Source: Collimonas antrihumi
GTDB lineage: Bacteria > Pseudomonadota > Gammaproteobacteria > Burkholderiales > Burkholderiaceae_D
Assembly (NCBI RefSeq): GCF_018304965.1
Contig: NZ_JAGQED010000027.1
Span: 1 to 61,465 of the forward strand
DNA: 61,465 nt
Reading direction: 5' to 3'
The notes under the pieces were generated by a model that saw only the letters and a list, made by a program, of their open reading frames with translations, searched no databases and had not been told where the DNA came from. Positions 1 through 7,360 of this stretch are shown here, in pieces. Made by a program: the position numbers and the translations under genes. Every line of letters begins with the position of its first letter. The first letter of the stretch is position 1.

Positions 1-124
1 CGCTAAGTCGGGCGATGAACCGCCCGACTTAATCTGATATTCGTAGTCTTGAAGTCGCATTTTTTTGGTTTAAAAAAGTAGCTTTTATTAATATCGGTTT
101 GTTTGGGACTTATTCAGACATTCC
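1..124 (-). mobile_element. Insertion sequence end (left copy, partial)
   Basis: This segment is the exact reverse complement of 61339-61462, so the same element end sits at both window edges, facing outwards. The inner end begins GGAATGTCTGAATAAGTCCC when read outward, which resembles terminal repeats of IS5-type elements. TTAG lies directly inside it (125-128), which fits the YTAR target of that group. A 10-bp inverted repeat (AAGTCGGGCG/CGCCCGACTT, 5-14 and 21-30) lies near the outer edge. An ATG on the minus strand at 60 opens a frame running off the window, so this may be the transposase 5' end, but the opposite orientation is not excluded. The family name is a guess; the repeat itself is certain. 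Confidence 0.6.
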
Positions 125-225
125 TTAGATAATCATTAGGTGGGCAGGATTGTCTGCTCAACTCTGTCCCAACAACAGGGTAATTTGGTTGATCAGTATG
201 CAGGTGGGATTGGATATACAGAAAA

Positions 226-256
226 GCCGCAACCCACTATTCATGCGGGTTACGGC
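226..256 (-). terminator. Terminator hairpin, probably the displaced tRNA-Met terminator
   Basis: Two 12-base arms (226-237 and 245-256) pair with two G-U wobbles, and on the minus strand the stem is followed by TTTTC. It lies just beyond the attachment-site-like repeat at 260-287. This fits the original terminator of the tRNA gene at 6212-6288, pushed away when the island integrated. The hairpin is visible; its history is inferred. Confidence 0.5.
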
Positions 257-259
257 CTT

Positions 260-287
260 GTGTTCTGGTGGGATAGGTGGAATTGAA
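260..287. repeat. Attachment-site-like copy of the tRNA-Met 3' end
   Basis: This 28-base stretch matches 6205-6234 (the tRNA-Met 3' end and its flank) in direct orientation, with one substitution and two single-base gaps. Integrases of the P4-like group recombine in tRNA 3' ends and leave a copy of the target at the far side of the island. The imperfect match suggests an old or diverged attachment site. It sets the probable left boundary of the integrative element. Confidence 0.5.
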
Positions 288-340
288 TAATGCCTTGAAA
301 CCGTTATGAATAAACGATATCAACTAGGTTGAATGTAAAA

Positions 341-362
341 ATATATGCAAGGATATATGCAA
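341..362 (+). repeat. Two direct ATATATGCAA repeats, candidate integrase arm sites
   Basis: ATATATGCAA occurs at 341-350 and 353-362. The near-identical GTATATGCAA occurs twice beside the integrase start (6047-6056 reversed and 6091-6100). The same short motif next to both presumed attachment sites is what arm-type integrase or excisionase binding sites look like. Binding is inferred. Confidence 0.45.
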
Positions 363-519
363 AAATATTTCCTTGCGTGATTCGTGGCGTTATCTCGGGG
401 CCGGTCTCGTTGGCTTGAGTTGAAGTGTTATTGTATTTATATATCAATATTTTATCTATAATAGTTTTATTGTTTACTGCGCTGCTTGAGGCGAAGTGAC
501 CGCCTGGATAAGAGTCCCA

Positions 520-855
520 TCACTTCTTTGGACAGGGGAAGGCGTAATGGAGAGCGGTAACTACAAGATCATCTGCATTCGAGTCTAGCCTTTCGGGGTG
601 GTCGCGCAGGTACTTTGCAACAACATCCATAGTCTGCCCGTATGTAACGCCAGGCCGCGGGCACCAAAACTCCCCTCTACGGGCGTCGGCTACACCAGTC
701 ACATAGCCGACAGCCACCCCCGCACCATAGGCGTCAGCGCGAGGCTTTCGTGCCGTTACCGCTTCGTTGGCAAGCATATATTCTTTGAGCCTACTCCCAT
801 CAAACGCAAATGCCGGCGATGCGACCAACAGCATATAGATCAGTAGTTTTTTCAT
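520..855 (-). CDS. Rap1a/Tai-type immunity protein, periplasmic
   Basis: A 111-residue protein with an N-terminal signal peptide (MKKLLIYMLLVASPAFAF). The mature part has the features of the Rap1a/Tai family: a GYVTGVADA helix, a conserved Cys in the FWCPRPG segment, a YLRDHPERL segment and a C-terminal ALHYAFPCP motif with a second Cys. Members neutralise peptidoglycan amidase effectors of type VI secretion in the periplasm. A longer frame reaches 972, but the start at 855 is chosen because it begins a proper signal peptide and avoids most of the overlap with the gene upstream. It is the last gene of a short minus-strand group with the lipoprotein at 896-1321. No amidase gene is nearby, so it looks like an orphan immunity gene carried as cargo. 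Confidence 0.75.
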   Translation of the reverse strand: MKKLLIYMLLVASPAFAFDGSRLKEYMLANEAVTARKPRADAYGAGVAVGYVTGVADARRGEFWCPRPGVTYGQTMDVVAKYLRDHPERLDSNADDLVVTALHYAFPCPKK

Positions 856-895
856 TTTGTCCCTTAGTTGCTTGATTGCAGTTGTAGCCGACGAT

Positions 896-1321
896 CTAGC
901 CTGGATGGTGGTCGCGCTGGATCTCCCAACCGGCAGGGCCAGGCATAAACACTTTGAAGGCATACGTGCCACCTTCCGCGACGGTCACTTCGGCCTCCCT
1001 GACTTGAATGGATGGATGGTTGCTGTCGTACACCTTGACGCCGATCTGGTGCGCTCCAAAGGGAAGGTAAATTGACACCTGCTGGCCGTTCTCCATGTCG
1101 GCGGCATATTTACCGTCAACGTAGAGGTAGGTGGTCTGCATCCACCCAAAATGCGCGGCGGGGCGTTGAATGAGGACAGGGGCGGTGCCGGCTGACGGCG
1201 TGGCGAGCTTTGTGGCGTAAATCTTGTCCGGCTTCACCAAGGCATCTTCAGGCTTCAGTGGCGAGTTGTGACAGCCGGTGAGGGCGATAACGGCAGCCAG
1301 GGAAATCAGTGTTTTTTTCAT
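896..1321 (-). CDS. Hypothetical lipoprotein
   Basis: A 141-residue protein with a lipoprotein signal peptide (MKKTLISLAAVIALTGC, lipobox LTGC, lipidated Cys17). The mature part is beta-rich, with a YLYVDGKYAADMENGQQVSIYLP stretch suggesting a small PEGA-like or Ig-like sandwich, but no family is firmly recognised. It ends 40 bases before the Rap1a/Tai gene on the same strand, so the two are probably co-transcribed. Its ATG overlaps the stop of the small frame upstream as ATGA. The role is unknown; an envelope function beside an immunity protein is plausible. Confidence 0.65.
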   Translation of the reverse strand: MKKTLISLAAVIALTGCHNSPLKPEDALVKPDKIYATKLATPSAGTAPVLIQRPAAHFGWMQTTYLYVDGKYAADMENGQQVSIYLPFGAHQIGVKVYDSNHPSIQVREAEVTVAEGGTYAFKVFMPGPAGWEIQRDHHPG

Positions 1322-1563
1322 GTTATTGATAGATGGTTAATGTATAAGATTTCATCATTTACGGGCCAAAGTTGAACGCTATACCCCCATCCAGTGTTGC
1401 CATTTTTTCTAGGACTTCGTCTTTTCGCGTCCGGTCGCTGCTGTGGATAACTAACTGAAGAGTTTAACGTGTCGATATTCCGACAAAAATCGTACACGTC
1501 AAAGCACATTATAAGCAGCGGCACTACAATGCCGAAAAGTGGGATGTTTCCCACTCCAAACAT
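1318..1563 (-). CDS. Hypothetical 81-residue membrane-anchored protein (doubtful)
   Basis: An 81-codon frame with a hydrophobic N-terminus (GIVVPLLIMCFDVYDF) and a basic middle. Its stop overlaps the lipoprotein start as ATGA, which favours translation coupling. Against it, no good ribosome-binding site is visible and nothing in the sequence is familiar. It starts 18 bases from the divergent small gene at 1582. It could be a chance frame. Confidence 0.3.
   Translation of the reverse strand: MFGVGNIPLFGIVVPLLIMCFDVYDFCRNIDTLNSSVSYPQQRPDAKRRSPRKNGNTGWGYSVQLWPVNDEILYINHLSIT
1538..1555. promoter_or_regulatory. 7-bp inverted repeat AGTGGGA/TCCCACT
   Basis: AGTGGGA-TGTT-TCCCACT lies between the divergent starts at 1563 (minus) and 1582 (plus). 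It could be an operator for either gene or a small RNA hairpin. Only the symmetry is seen. Confidence 0.3.
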
Positions 1564-1581
1564 CCAGGCGAAGGAGCCAAC

Positions 1582-1749
1582 ATGAGTACGGTCAAAGTGG
1601 AGATGCAGGACGGAACGATGGCGACCTATGACAGCGTCACCAGAGTTGCGGAAGAAAAATACCGATACACCATCTACGGCGAGTCCGGCGTCTTGGCTGT
1701 CCTCAACAAAGGTGACCTCAAAAACCTCATTACCGACCCCAAAGAGTGA
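1582..1749 (+). CDS. Small hypothetical protein, 55 residues
   Basis: A 55-codon frame preceded by a good ribosome-binding site (GAAGGAG, six bases before the ATG). The product is hydrophilic, starting MSTVKVEMQDGTMATYDSV, with alternating beta-like segments and a C-terminal lysine-rich helix. No family is recognised. It is the only gene of the island on the plus strand and is followed by a hairpin at 1838-1872. The clear ribosome-binding site is the main argument that it is real. Confidence 0.55.
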   Translation: MSTVKVEMQDGTMATYDSVTRVAEEKYRYTIYGESGVLAVLNKGDLKNLITDPKE

Positions 1750-1837
1750 CTTAAGCCAGGTCGGCCACCAAAAAATTTCGGGCCGGCGTTATGCGTTACT
1801 AGTTCCTGGTATCGTCACTGGTGACTTACTCATCAAG

Positions 1838-1872
1838 GCGACTAGCGAAAGGGGTTTCCCTTGGCTAGTCGT
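1838..1872. terminator. Hairpin between convergent small genes
   Basis: GGCGACTAGC pairs with GCTAGTCGTC (one G-U), with a nested GGG/CCC pair in the loop. It sits between the convergent genes ending at 1749 and 1878 and could terminate both. There is no strong T-run, so confidence is moderate. Confidence 0.4.
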
Positions 1873-1877
1873 CCTGG

Positions 1878-2057
1878 TTACTGAATGATGAATCCGCCGC
1901 CGTCGCCGCGACAGGTTGAGATGGCGATTGTGGGCTGTCCTGCGATGTCGCCGAAGTGAACAAGCGCAAACCCGTGATCGATGGTTTGTTTGATTGTCAT
2001 TGCTTCGAGAGTGTCACATAGTTCCGCTTGTGTTCTTGCTGATTGTTGCAATTGCAT
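1878..2057 (-). CDS. Small hypothetical protein, 59 residues
   Basis: A 59-codon minus-strand frame with a good ribosome-binding site (AGGGGAA directly before the ATG at 2057). The product starts MQLQQSARTQAELCDTLEAM and ends with a glycine-rich segment. No family is recognised. It stands alone between the convergent 55-residue gene and a 380-base gap. Confidence 0.5.
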   Translation of the reverse strand: MQLQQSARTQAELCDTLEAMTIKQTIDHGFALVHFGDIAGQPTIAISTCRGDGGGFIIQ

Positions 2058-2441
2058 TTCCCCTAGTTAATTGACGGCTCTTTGAGTCCGGAGCCGATGA
2101 CGGATTTGTTAAATATTCACCCCCTGAATTGTTACGCAACTGATGCGCAACCATTATCAGAGTTAGTTGTATTACAGCAATATTCAATGACATTGATGTT
2201 TAAGAACTGTTATTAATTGGCAACTATTTTGTCGCGTCCGATGTCAGTTAGTCAAGCAATAGTTGGGGCTTGACCTGTGACAAAATGTGTAAGGTGGCCT
2301 GTTACGCGGTTTGGTTATGATTGGGTGCTTTTCATCTCATTGGGGAACAGGTCTAAACCCGCGTCTAGCCTAGCTCTAGACTTGCTCCGAAACACCCTCA
2401 GAGCTTGCTCTGAGAGAGGAGTACGTATCTATCGTTTTATC
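2058..2441. other. Gene-poor AT-rich stretch of the island
   Basis: No convincing gene is seen. The stretch holds a hairpin CGGCTC/GAGCCG (2075-2096) upstream of the 59-residue gene and a perfect 8-bp hairpin CTCAGAGC-TT-GCTCTGAG (2397-2414) just past the end of the 271-residue gene, where a terminator would be expected but without a T-run. The AT-rich middle (2100-2240) probably contains the promoter of the 59-residue gene. A 61-codon plus-strand frame here has no ribosome-binding site. Confidence 0.4.
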
Positions 2442-3257
2442 TCAATTCTCATCTCGATTTGATCTCGATTTTCGCAGCACTTCATCCACCAAACAAAGTT
2501 GCCTAGACACAATTTGTCGACTGATTTCTTCACCGGTCAACTGCTTGTATTTTTTTGCAATTTCGGAAGGGCCGCCCGTCGTATGCCCACGGCAAACCCA
2601 AAGCCGATGACGCCGAAGTAGAGCTGCTTTTGCGTCATCGTCAGTAAAGGTCTTTGTGCGCCGTGTAGCCTGCAAATCGCCCTGGAGAGCTTTGAACACT
2701 TTATCGCGCATTGCGTGGGCTGTCTCAAGCCGCTTGGCTATAGGTGCTGATCGTAGCCAAAAGCAATCAAGCTGCTGCTCTTCGGTCAGGCAAAACGATT
2801 TTACGAGTTTCCAGGCGGCGCGAACGCCACCATAAAACGCAAACTCCGCCTCACGGTGAAAGCCAGATTCACTGCCAACAAACAAGGCTCTACATCGTTT
2901 GAATTTAACCGCCCGTACATGATCTGGATACTCACGCCGCAGCCATCGAAGGTCGAACGCCATCAAGTCAAATTCCTGGTTTGTGCTGTAGGTTGTCGCG
3001 GACAAATGATGATGCCGAAAGCAAGGCGGAAGCCCTCGTTTGCTAAGTTCATCAGCCAGGACAAATGCCACTACGCGCTTGCCACCGGCGAACGCGGCGC
3101 GGAACTTGTCGATCAACACGGCGCGGTCGAATGTAGCCGCTCGCGCCCGCGCTGCCGCCAGCTTTTCGGGCGACTGCGCTTGCAGGATTTGCGCGAGCGG
3201 CACAAACCCTGCAACGGATGGGGCATTAGGCTGTATTACAGGCCCGTAGCGTTTCAT
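2442..3257 (-). CDS. Hypothetical island protein, 271 residues
   Basis: A 271-residue protein, the last gene of the minus-strand integrase group. The C-terminal part (about residues 225-270) contains GPSEIAKKYKQLTGEEISRQ, which looks like a helix-turn-helix, so DNA binding is possible. The middle is rich in aromatic and basic residues with several cysteines. Genes of this sort sit downstream of AlpA-type regulators in integrative elements and may serve replication or regulation, but no family is recognised. It overlaps the stop of the preceding gene by four bases (ATGA), so translation is coupled. Confidence 0.6.
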   Translation of the reverse strand: MKRYGPVIQPNAPSVAGFVPLAQILQAQSPEKLAAARARAATFDRAVLIDKFRAAFAGGKRVVAFVLADELSKRGLPPCFRHHHLSATTYSTNQEFDLMAFDLRWLRREYPDHVRAVKFKRCRALFVGSESGFHREAEFAFYGGVRAAWKLVKSFCLTEEQQLDCFWLRSAPIAKRLETAHAMRDKVFKALQGDLQATRRTKTFTDDDAKAALLRRHRLWVCRGHTTGGPSEIAKKYKQLTGEEISRQIVSRQLCLVDEVLRKSRSNRDEN

Positions 3258-3571
3258 GCCAGCTCTGACAGCAACTCATCAAGCTCCGACCCGTAACGCT
3301 GCCCCAGCGTTGCATATTCGGGCGCTACGCGCTGAATGCAATCGAGGAGGCTTCCGGCTTCCGTGTTTCCAGGGCGAAGCCGGCTTACAAGTTGGGCGTG
3401 TTTGTACGTCCCTCGCGGGAAGTGATCAAAGAAAAACCTCAGCTCCCATAGCTCGCCGATATGTGACGCTGCGGCGAGAATGCACGGTGTCAGTGTTTCG
3501 GCCTCGTCGGCGAGTTGGTAAACAAGCCGCTTGTGGGTGGGATCGAGTTGCGAGAATTTAAGCTTTTGCAT
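3254..3571 (-). CDS. Hypothetical island protein, 105 residues
   Basis: A 105-residue, mostly helical, soluble protein starting MQKLKFSQLDPTHKRLVYQL. It overlaps the upstream 103-residue gene by 14 bases and the downstream 271-residue gene by four, so it is inside a tightly packed operon. No domain is recognised. AGGAGCC six bases before the ATG supports the start at 3571. Confidence 0.6.
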   Translation of the reverse strand: MQKLKFSQLDPTHKRLVYQLADEAETLTPCILAAASHIGELWELRFFFDHFPRGTYKHAQLVSRLRPGNTEAGSLLDCIQRVAPEYATLGQRYGSELDELLSELA

Positions 3572-3869
3572 GGTGGCTCCTTTCTGCGATCAACGCGAAG
3601 TGCAAGCCGCCTTCATCGTCGCTTTTGATGACGACAAAATCCTGGCCGTGCCGATCAAACCCGAACAGAACCGCAAAGCCGTCGAAGTAGTCGGCAGAAC
3701 CTTGGATGTGTGCTCCGTCGAGCCATTCGGCAAGAGTGGCGTCGTCAAGCATTGCGCTGTTCCGCATGAGGCCGTGCGCATTCATGACGGCAAGGTCATG
3801 GGCGCGCTGCTGCATCCATTCGGGTGTCATGAAGTCGTCACCGTCTGGTGAAATTTGAGTGCCGCTCAT
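3558..3869 (-). CDS. Hypothetical island protein, 103 residues
   Basis: A 103-residue acidic protein starting MSGTQISPDGDDFMTPEWMQ. Its ATG overlaps the stop of the alpA-like gene as ATGA, which fixes the start at 3869 although the frame is open further upstream. It is Asp/Gly/Phe-rich (SADYFDGFAVLFGFDRHG) with no recognised family. Translation is probably coupled to AlpA. The function is unknown. Confidence 0.6.
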   Translation of the reverse strand: MSGTQISPDGDDFMTPEWMQQRAHDLAVMNAHGLMRNSAMLDDATLAEWLDGAHIQGSADYFDGFAVLFGFDRHGQDFVVIKSDDEGGLHFALIAERSHHAKA

Positions 3870-4069
3870 GCCGCCACCTCTTGCTGTGCGATCAAGGCGC
3901 GGATGTCTTCCACTCGCCAGGCTGTACATCTTTCGGACAACTTCCTTCCGGCTGGGTATTTGCCTGATTTGACTCCGGCCCACCATGTGGACTTACTGAC
4001 GGGGAAGTAGTGGAGAACATCCGGAAGGCGCAAATAGCCGGTTGTTGGGAGTGGGCGGATTTGATTCAT
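3866..4069 (-). CDS. AlpA-family regulator / excisionase-like DNA-binding protein
   Basis: A 67-residue winged-helix protein. The segment GYLRLPDVLHYFPVSKSTWW followed by GVKSGKYPAGRKLSER and a WRVEDI end is the standard AlpA/MerR-like layout: a helix-turn-helix, a KYP wing and a final helix. Such proteins activate or repress integrase genes or act as excisionase in P4-like elements. The start at 4069 is chosen because the frame upstream lacks the fold and because AAGGAG lies before this ATG. That ribosome-binding site is inside a 12-bp inverted repeat (4074-4135). Confidence 0.8.
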   Translation of the reverse strand: MNQIRPLPTTGYLRLPDVLHYFPVSKSTWWAGVKSGKYPAGRKLSERCTAWRVEDIRALIAQQEVAA

Positions 4070-4073
4070 AAAA

Positions 4074-4135
4074 ATGCTCCTTGTTTTGGATTGATTAGAA
4101 CTCAATACGATCTGGCCGTATCGAACAAGGAGCAT
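4074..4135 (-). promoter_or_regulatory. Inverted repeat masking the alpA ribosome-binding site
   Basis: ATGCTCCTTGTT (4074-4085) and AACAAGGAGCAT (4124-4135) are perfect 12-base complements 38 bases apart. In the alpA messenger the copy next to the start codon contains the AAGGAG ribosome-binding site, and the upstream copy supplies a matching CTCCTT. A transcript covering both would fold so that the site is hidden; one starting inside the repeat would not. It may also act as a DNA operator. Confidence 0.5.
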
Positions 4136-4171
4136 TGTGCTGGCGTGACTGGTGCCAGATGCGACACGAAA

Positions 4172-4744
4172 TTACTTTTTGTTGATCCCTCGATTTTTTC
4201 GCGATGCATCGATGCTGTAGGAACTCCAGTTAAGGTGGTGTTCTTTAAGGGCGTCATCCACCGCCGCCTGACTTGGTGGCTTTGGAGTCTCTTCAAGTTT
4301 CATACGAAATCTTTTTTTTGCTTCTTTGAAGTTACCTAGTTGTGGATGTGTCGCCAAGAAATCTACGAACGCATTCTTAATATCTAGGCGCTTTTGTGCG
4401 GTGTGTAGTGCACGATTGGTGATGTGCGGTAGCTTTGTGCCGCCTCGCGTTTGTTCCAGCAAGAATAGATAGAGGAGGCTGGGTTTTCCCTCTTGAATGC
4501 TTTCTTCACCCAGGCGCATTAACCGTTCTCTCGGGCATTCGATAATTGCGGGATTGTCGGGTAGCGTATTGAAGCACGGCGGTTTGCTAATAAGATCCAA
4601 GAAAGCCTGATACACAAAGTCATCGTGATCGTCCGTCGTTGTGGCTGCGGCCTCTTCTTGGGCTTCGTGCGGTAGTTGGACGGGTTTACGCGTGATCATG
4701 CTAATCAGCATGGCGCTTGTGGGATATTTTTTACGGGCGCTCAT
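4172..4744 (-). CDS. Hypothetical island protein, 190 residues
   Basis: A 190-residue soluble protein with an acidic Ala/Thr-rich stretch near residues 30-42 and a largely helical body. It starts MSARKKYPTSAMLISMITRK and ends basic. Its ATG overlaps the integrase stop as ATGA, so it is translated with the integrase. No family is recognised. It is separated from alpA by about 100 bases that hold the inverted repeat. Confidence 0.6.
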   Translation of the reverse strand: MSARKKYPTSAMLISMITRKPVQLPHEAQEEAAATTTDDHDDFVYQAFLDLISKPPCFNTLPDNPAIIECPRERLMRLGEESIQEGKPSLLYLFLLEQTRGGTKLPHITNRALHTAQKRLDIKNAFVDFLATHPQLGNFKEAKKRFRMKLEETPKPPSQAAVDDALKEHHLNWSSYSIDASRKNRGINKK

Positions 4745-6045
4745 GCTGCCTTCCCAAATTTGCCGGCGATTACCTTGCCGCTGGCCGCCGAATACAAGTA
4801 GTCCGCGTACTGCTGCATCATCACTTTGCGCTCATCAAGGAATAGGGCGCGGTCGTATGCCTCGCCGTAGGTGTCACCGGACGCATGAGACAGTTGACGG
4901 TCTACGACCTCGTGGCGATAGCCCAAGCGCTCTTTGATGACGCCCATCGCCAGCGAGCGGAACCCGTGACCGGTCATCTTGCCGCTATAGCCCATGCGCT
5001 TCACTGCCGCCAGGATGCCGTAGTTGGTCGCCGGCTGGCTAGGGTCGCGCAGGTTGGGGAATAGGTACTTGTTGTTGCCGGTATGTTCCTTAAGCTCTCT
5101 AAGCAGCTCCCAGCCTTGGCTCGGCAAAAATACGTGGTGATCGACTTTGCGCGGGTTCAATCGCTTCTTGCCCATTTTCATGCGCTGCCACGGGATTACC
5201 CAATCCTCATTCTCGATGTCGATCTCTGACCATGCCGTTGTCGTCAACTCGCTGGTGCGAACGAAAGTTAGCATCATCAGCCGAAACATGATCCTGGTGG
5301 GCGCGTACATCCGGCCTTCGATCTTTTCGAAGGCTCTGAGGAATTCCGGCAGCTCATCGGGCGTGATTGCCGCGTGATGTCCCTTTGATGTTTCCTTGAG
5401 TGCGCCGCGCAGGCTAGGTACGGGATCGATCTCTGCTTTGCCGCTGGCGATGGCATAGCGGAATATCTGGCCGCATACCTGGCCCTGGCGCTTCGCCATA
5501 TCAACAGCGCCGCGCTTCTCAATTTGGCGCAGCACGTCCAGCATGACGGGCGCTCTGATGTCCGCAATAGGCTGTTTGCCGATCAACGGGAAAACATCTT
5601 TTTCGAGTCGATGTAACACGTTGGCGGCGGTGCGTGGCTGCCAGGTGTCGACCTTATTGGCGTGCCACTCACGCGCCACAGCCTCGAAGGTGTTGGCGTT
5701 GGCAGTCGCTTTGTTTATCTTGTCGATCCGCTTGGCTTGGGCTGGGTCAATGCCGGCCCTGATCTGTGCCTTGGTTTGTTGGCGCAATTCGCGGGCGGTG
5801 GCAAGCGATACATCTGGATATTTCCCAAAGGCAAGCAGTCGTGGCGCGCCGGCGAAGCGGCATTGCATACGCCAGTATTTGGAGCCGTCTGGATTGACTA
5901 GTAAATACAAGCCGCCGCCATCAGGCAGCGTATAGGGCTTGTCGGTTGGCTCGTCTTCTTTTCGTCCGCCGAAGCCCTTTGGTTTCACGCCGCCCTTGGC
6001 GTTGCGGGGCTGGATGTCAGTTAGTGGCTTGGCTAGTTTAGGCAT
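4741..6045 (-). CDS. Tyrosine integrase, P4-like, of the tRNA-Met island
   Basis: A 434-residue site-specific recombinase. The N-terminus has the DUF4102-type arm-binding domain (about 30-110: LPDGGGLYLLVNPDGSKYW, FGKYPDVSLATAR). The middle has the core-binding domain, and the C-terminal catalytic domain shows the expected Arg in FVRTSEL, His-x-x-Arg in HGFRS, a second His in LSHASG and a Tyr in EAYDR, so it appears intact. It lies next to tRNA-Met, 167 bases from its 3' end, the usual arrangement. An earlier ATG at 6066 is possible; 6045 is preferred because MPKLAKPLTD resembles related N-termini, but neither has a clear ribosome-binding site. Arm-site-like repeats overlap this start. Confidence 0.85.
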   Translation of the reverse strand: MPKLAKPLTDIQPRNAKGGVKPKGFGGRKEDEPTDKPYTLPDGGGLYLLVNPDGSKYWRMQCRFAGAPRLLAFGKYPDVSLATARELRQQTKAQIRAGIDPAQAKRIDKINKATANANTFEAVAREWHANKVDTWQPRTAANVLHRLEKDVFPLIGKQPIADIRAPVMLDVLRQIEKRGAVDMAKRQGQVCGQIFRYAIASGKAEIDPVPSLRGALKETSKGHHAAITPDELPEFLRAFEKIEGRMYAPTRIMFRLMMLTFVRTSELTTTAWSEIDIENEDWVIPWQRMKMGKKRLNPRKVDHHVFLPSQGWELLRELKEHTGNNKYLFPNLRDPSQPATNYGILAAVKRMGYSGKMTGHGFRSLAMGVIKERLGYRHEVVDRQLSHASGDTYGEAYDRALFLDERKVMMQQYADYLYSAASGKVIAGKFGKAA

Positions 6046-6046
6046 T

Positions 6047-6100
6047 TTGCATATACCGGTTTTCATATACGGGGGTTTGTATATTCAAATGTATATGCAA
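6047..6100. repeat. Candidate integrase arm-site repeats at the right end
   Basis: GTATATGCAA occurs at 6091-6100 and reversed at 6047-6056, with partial copies GTATATGAAA and TGTATATT between. They match the repeats at 341-362 near the opposite end of the island. Autoregulation of int by its own binding sites is possible because they overlap its start region. Confidence 0.45.
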
Positions 6101-6140
6101 AAAAGCCGGATGTAAATGGACGCCGCAGGACGCCCTAAAA

Positions 6141-6178
6141 CAAAAAACCCGCATCAGCACTAGGCTAGAGGCGGGTTT
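6141..6178 (-). terminator. Terminator downstream of tRNA-Met
   Basis: On the minus strand AAACCCGC (6178-6171) pairs with GCGGGTTT (6152-6145), followed by a short T-run. It lies 34 bases past the tRNA 3' end and would end the tRNA transcript. Confidence 0.55.
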
Positions 6179-6211
6179 CTGTACGTTGCTGGACTTCTTA
6201 AAACGTGTTCT

Positions 6212-6288
6212 TGGTGGTGATAGGTGGACTTGAACCACCGACCCCAGCATTATGAGTGCTGTGCTCTAACCAACTGAGCTATATCACC
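6212..6288 (-). tRNA. tRNA-Met, anticodon CAT (elongator type)
   Basis: A 77-base cloverleaf with an encoded CCA end. The acceptor stem is GGTGATA/TATCACC, the D arm GCTC/GAGC, the anticodon stem CAGCA/TGCTG with loop CTCATAA, the variable loop GGGTC, and the T arm GGTGG-TTCAAGT-CCACC. The anticodon is CAT. The first acceptor pair is a proper G-C, unlike initiator tRNA, and the body resembles elongator tRNA-Met. A CAT-reading isoleucine tRNA is less likely. Its 3' end is the presumed target of the adjacent integrase. Confidence 0.95.
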
Positions 6289-6374
6289 AATCAAGCCCTA
6301 AATTATGACGCATTTCGCCAAATCCTGTCAACAAAAACAGCTTCCGGATATTTTCCAAGGCCAATTTCGTGGTG

Positions 6375-7355
6375 TTATCGCTGTTTGAGGGCTGTTATCA
6401 CGGTCTCCAGCACCGTATCGGCAACATTATCGCCAATACAGTCAATCACAACCCGTTCCGGCATGGATCGCAGCCAGGTAAGCTGGCGTTTGGCTAGCTG
6501 ACGAGTAGCCGCGATACCTTTTTCGCGCAATTCCTGGTAACCGTACTGGCCATCCAGATATTCCCAGGTTTGCCGATAGCCGACACAACGCATCGACGGC
6601 AGGCCAAGGTGCAGATCGCCGCGGGCGCGCAGCGTTTCTACTTCCGCAATAAGCCCACCGCTTTGCAAATCCAGCATCAGATCGAAGCGCCGTGCGATCC
6701 GTTCATGCAGTACGCTGCGATCCGACGGTTCCAGCGCTATCGGCAATATATCAAACGGTAGCTCCGGCGCCGGCCGGTCGGTCAGCAGCGAGGACATGGT
6801 CTGACCGCTCAGCTCGATGACTTCAAGGGCGCGCTGGATGCGCTGGCTATCGTTGGGTTTGAGGCGGGCGGCGGTGACCGGGTCTAGCTGCGCCAGCTTG
6901 GCGTGCATGCCGGGCACGCCGATCACGGCTGCTTCGGCGTCCAGCCGGGCGCGCAGTTGCGGATCGGCTTGCGGCAGGGCGTCGAGGCCGTCGCGCAGGG
7001 CTTTGAAATACAGCATGGTGCCGCCGACCATCAGCACCAGCTTGCCGCGCGCATGGATTTCATCGAACAGGCGCAGCGCATCGTCGCGGAATTGCATGGC
7101 CGAATAGGATTGCGTCGGCTCCATGATGTCGATCAGGTGGTGCGGCGCCGTGGCAAGTTCGGCGCGGCTGGGCTTGGCGGTGCCGATATCCATGCCGCGA
7201 TATACCAGGGCCGAATCGACCGAAATGATTTCGGATGGGATGTGTCTCGCGATTTCCAGTGCGGCTGCGGTTTTACCGGATGCTGTAGGGCCCATGATGG
7301 CGACTACCAGCGGCTTGGCTGCGGCCGACGTTGGTGTTGCTGGCTGTGATGACAT
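6375..7355 (-). CDS. miaA: tRNA dimethylallyltransferase MiaA
   Basis: A 326-residue enzyme that adds a dimethylallyl group to A37 of tRNAs reading codons that start with U. Visible are the P-loop GPTASGKT (about residues 21-28), the [16 protein letters not shown] motif, HHLIDI and [11 protein letters not shown]. The start at 7355 is chosen because it lies five bases after the mutL stop and gives the normal N-terminus; the frame is open far upstream inside mutL. It is co-transcribed with mutL, as in many proteobacteria. Confidence 0.95.
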   Translation of the reverse strand: MSSQPATPTSAAAKPLVVAIMGPTASGKTAAALEIARHIPSEIISVDSALVYRGMDIGTAKPSRAELATAPHHLIDIMEPTQSYSAMQFRDDALRLFDEIHARGKLVLMVGGTMLYFKALRDGLDALPQADPQLRARLDAEAAVIGVPGMHAKLAQLDPVTAARLKPNDSQRIQRALEVIELSGQTMSSLLTDRPAPELPFDILPIALEPSDRSVLHERIARRFDLMLDLQSGGLIAEVETLRARGDLHLGLPSMRCVGYRQTWEYLDGQYGYQELREKGIAATRQLAKRQLTWLRSMPERVVIDCIGDNVADTVLETVITALKQR

Positions 7356-7360
7356 ACCGC

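Noticed and set aside
2277-2462. 61-codon plus-strand frame in the island
   Set aside because: It overlaps the end of the 271-residue gene and has no ribosome-binding site or recognisable sequence.
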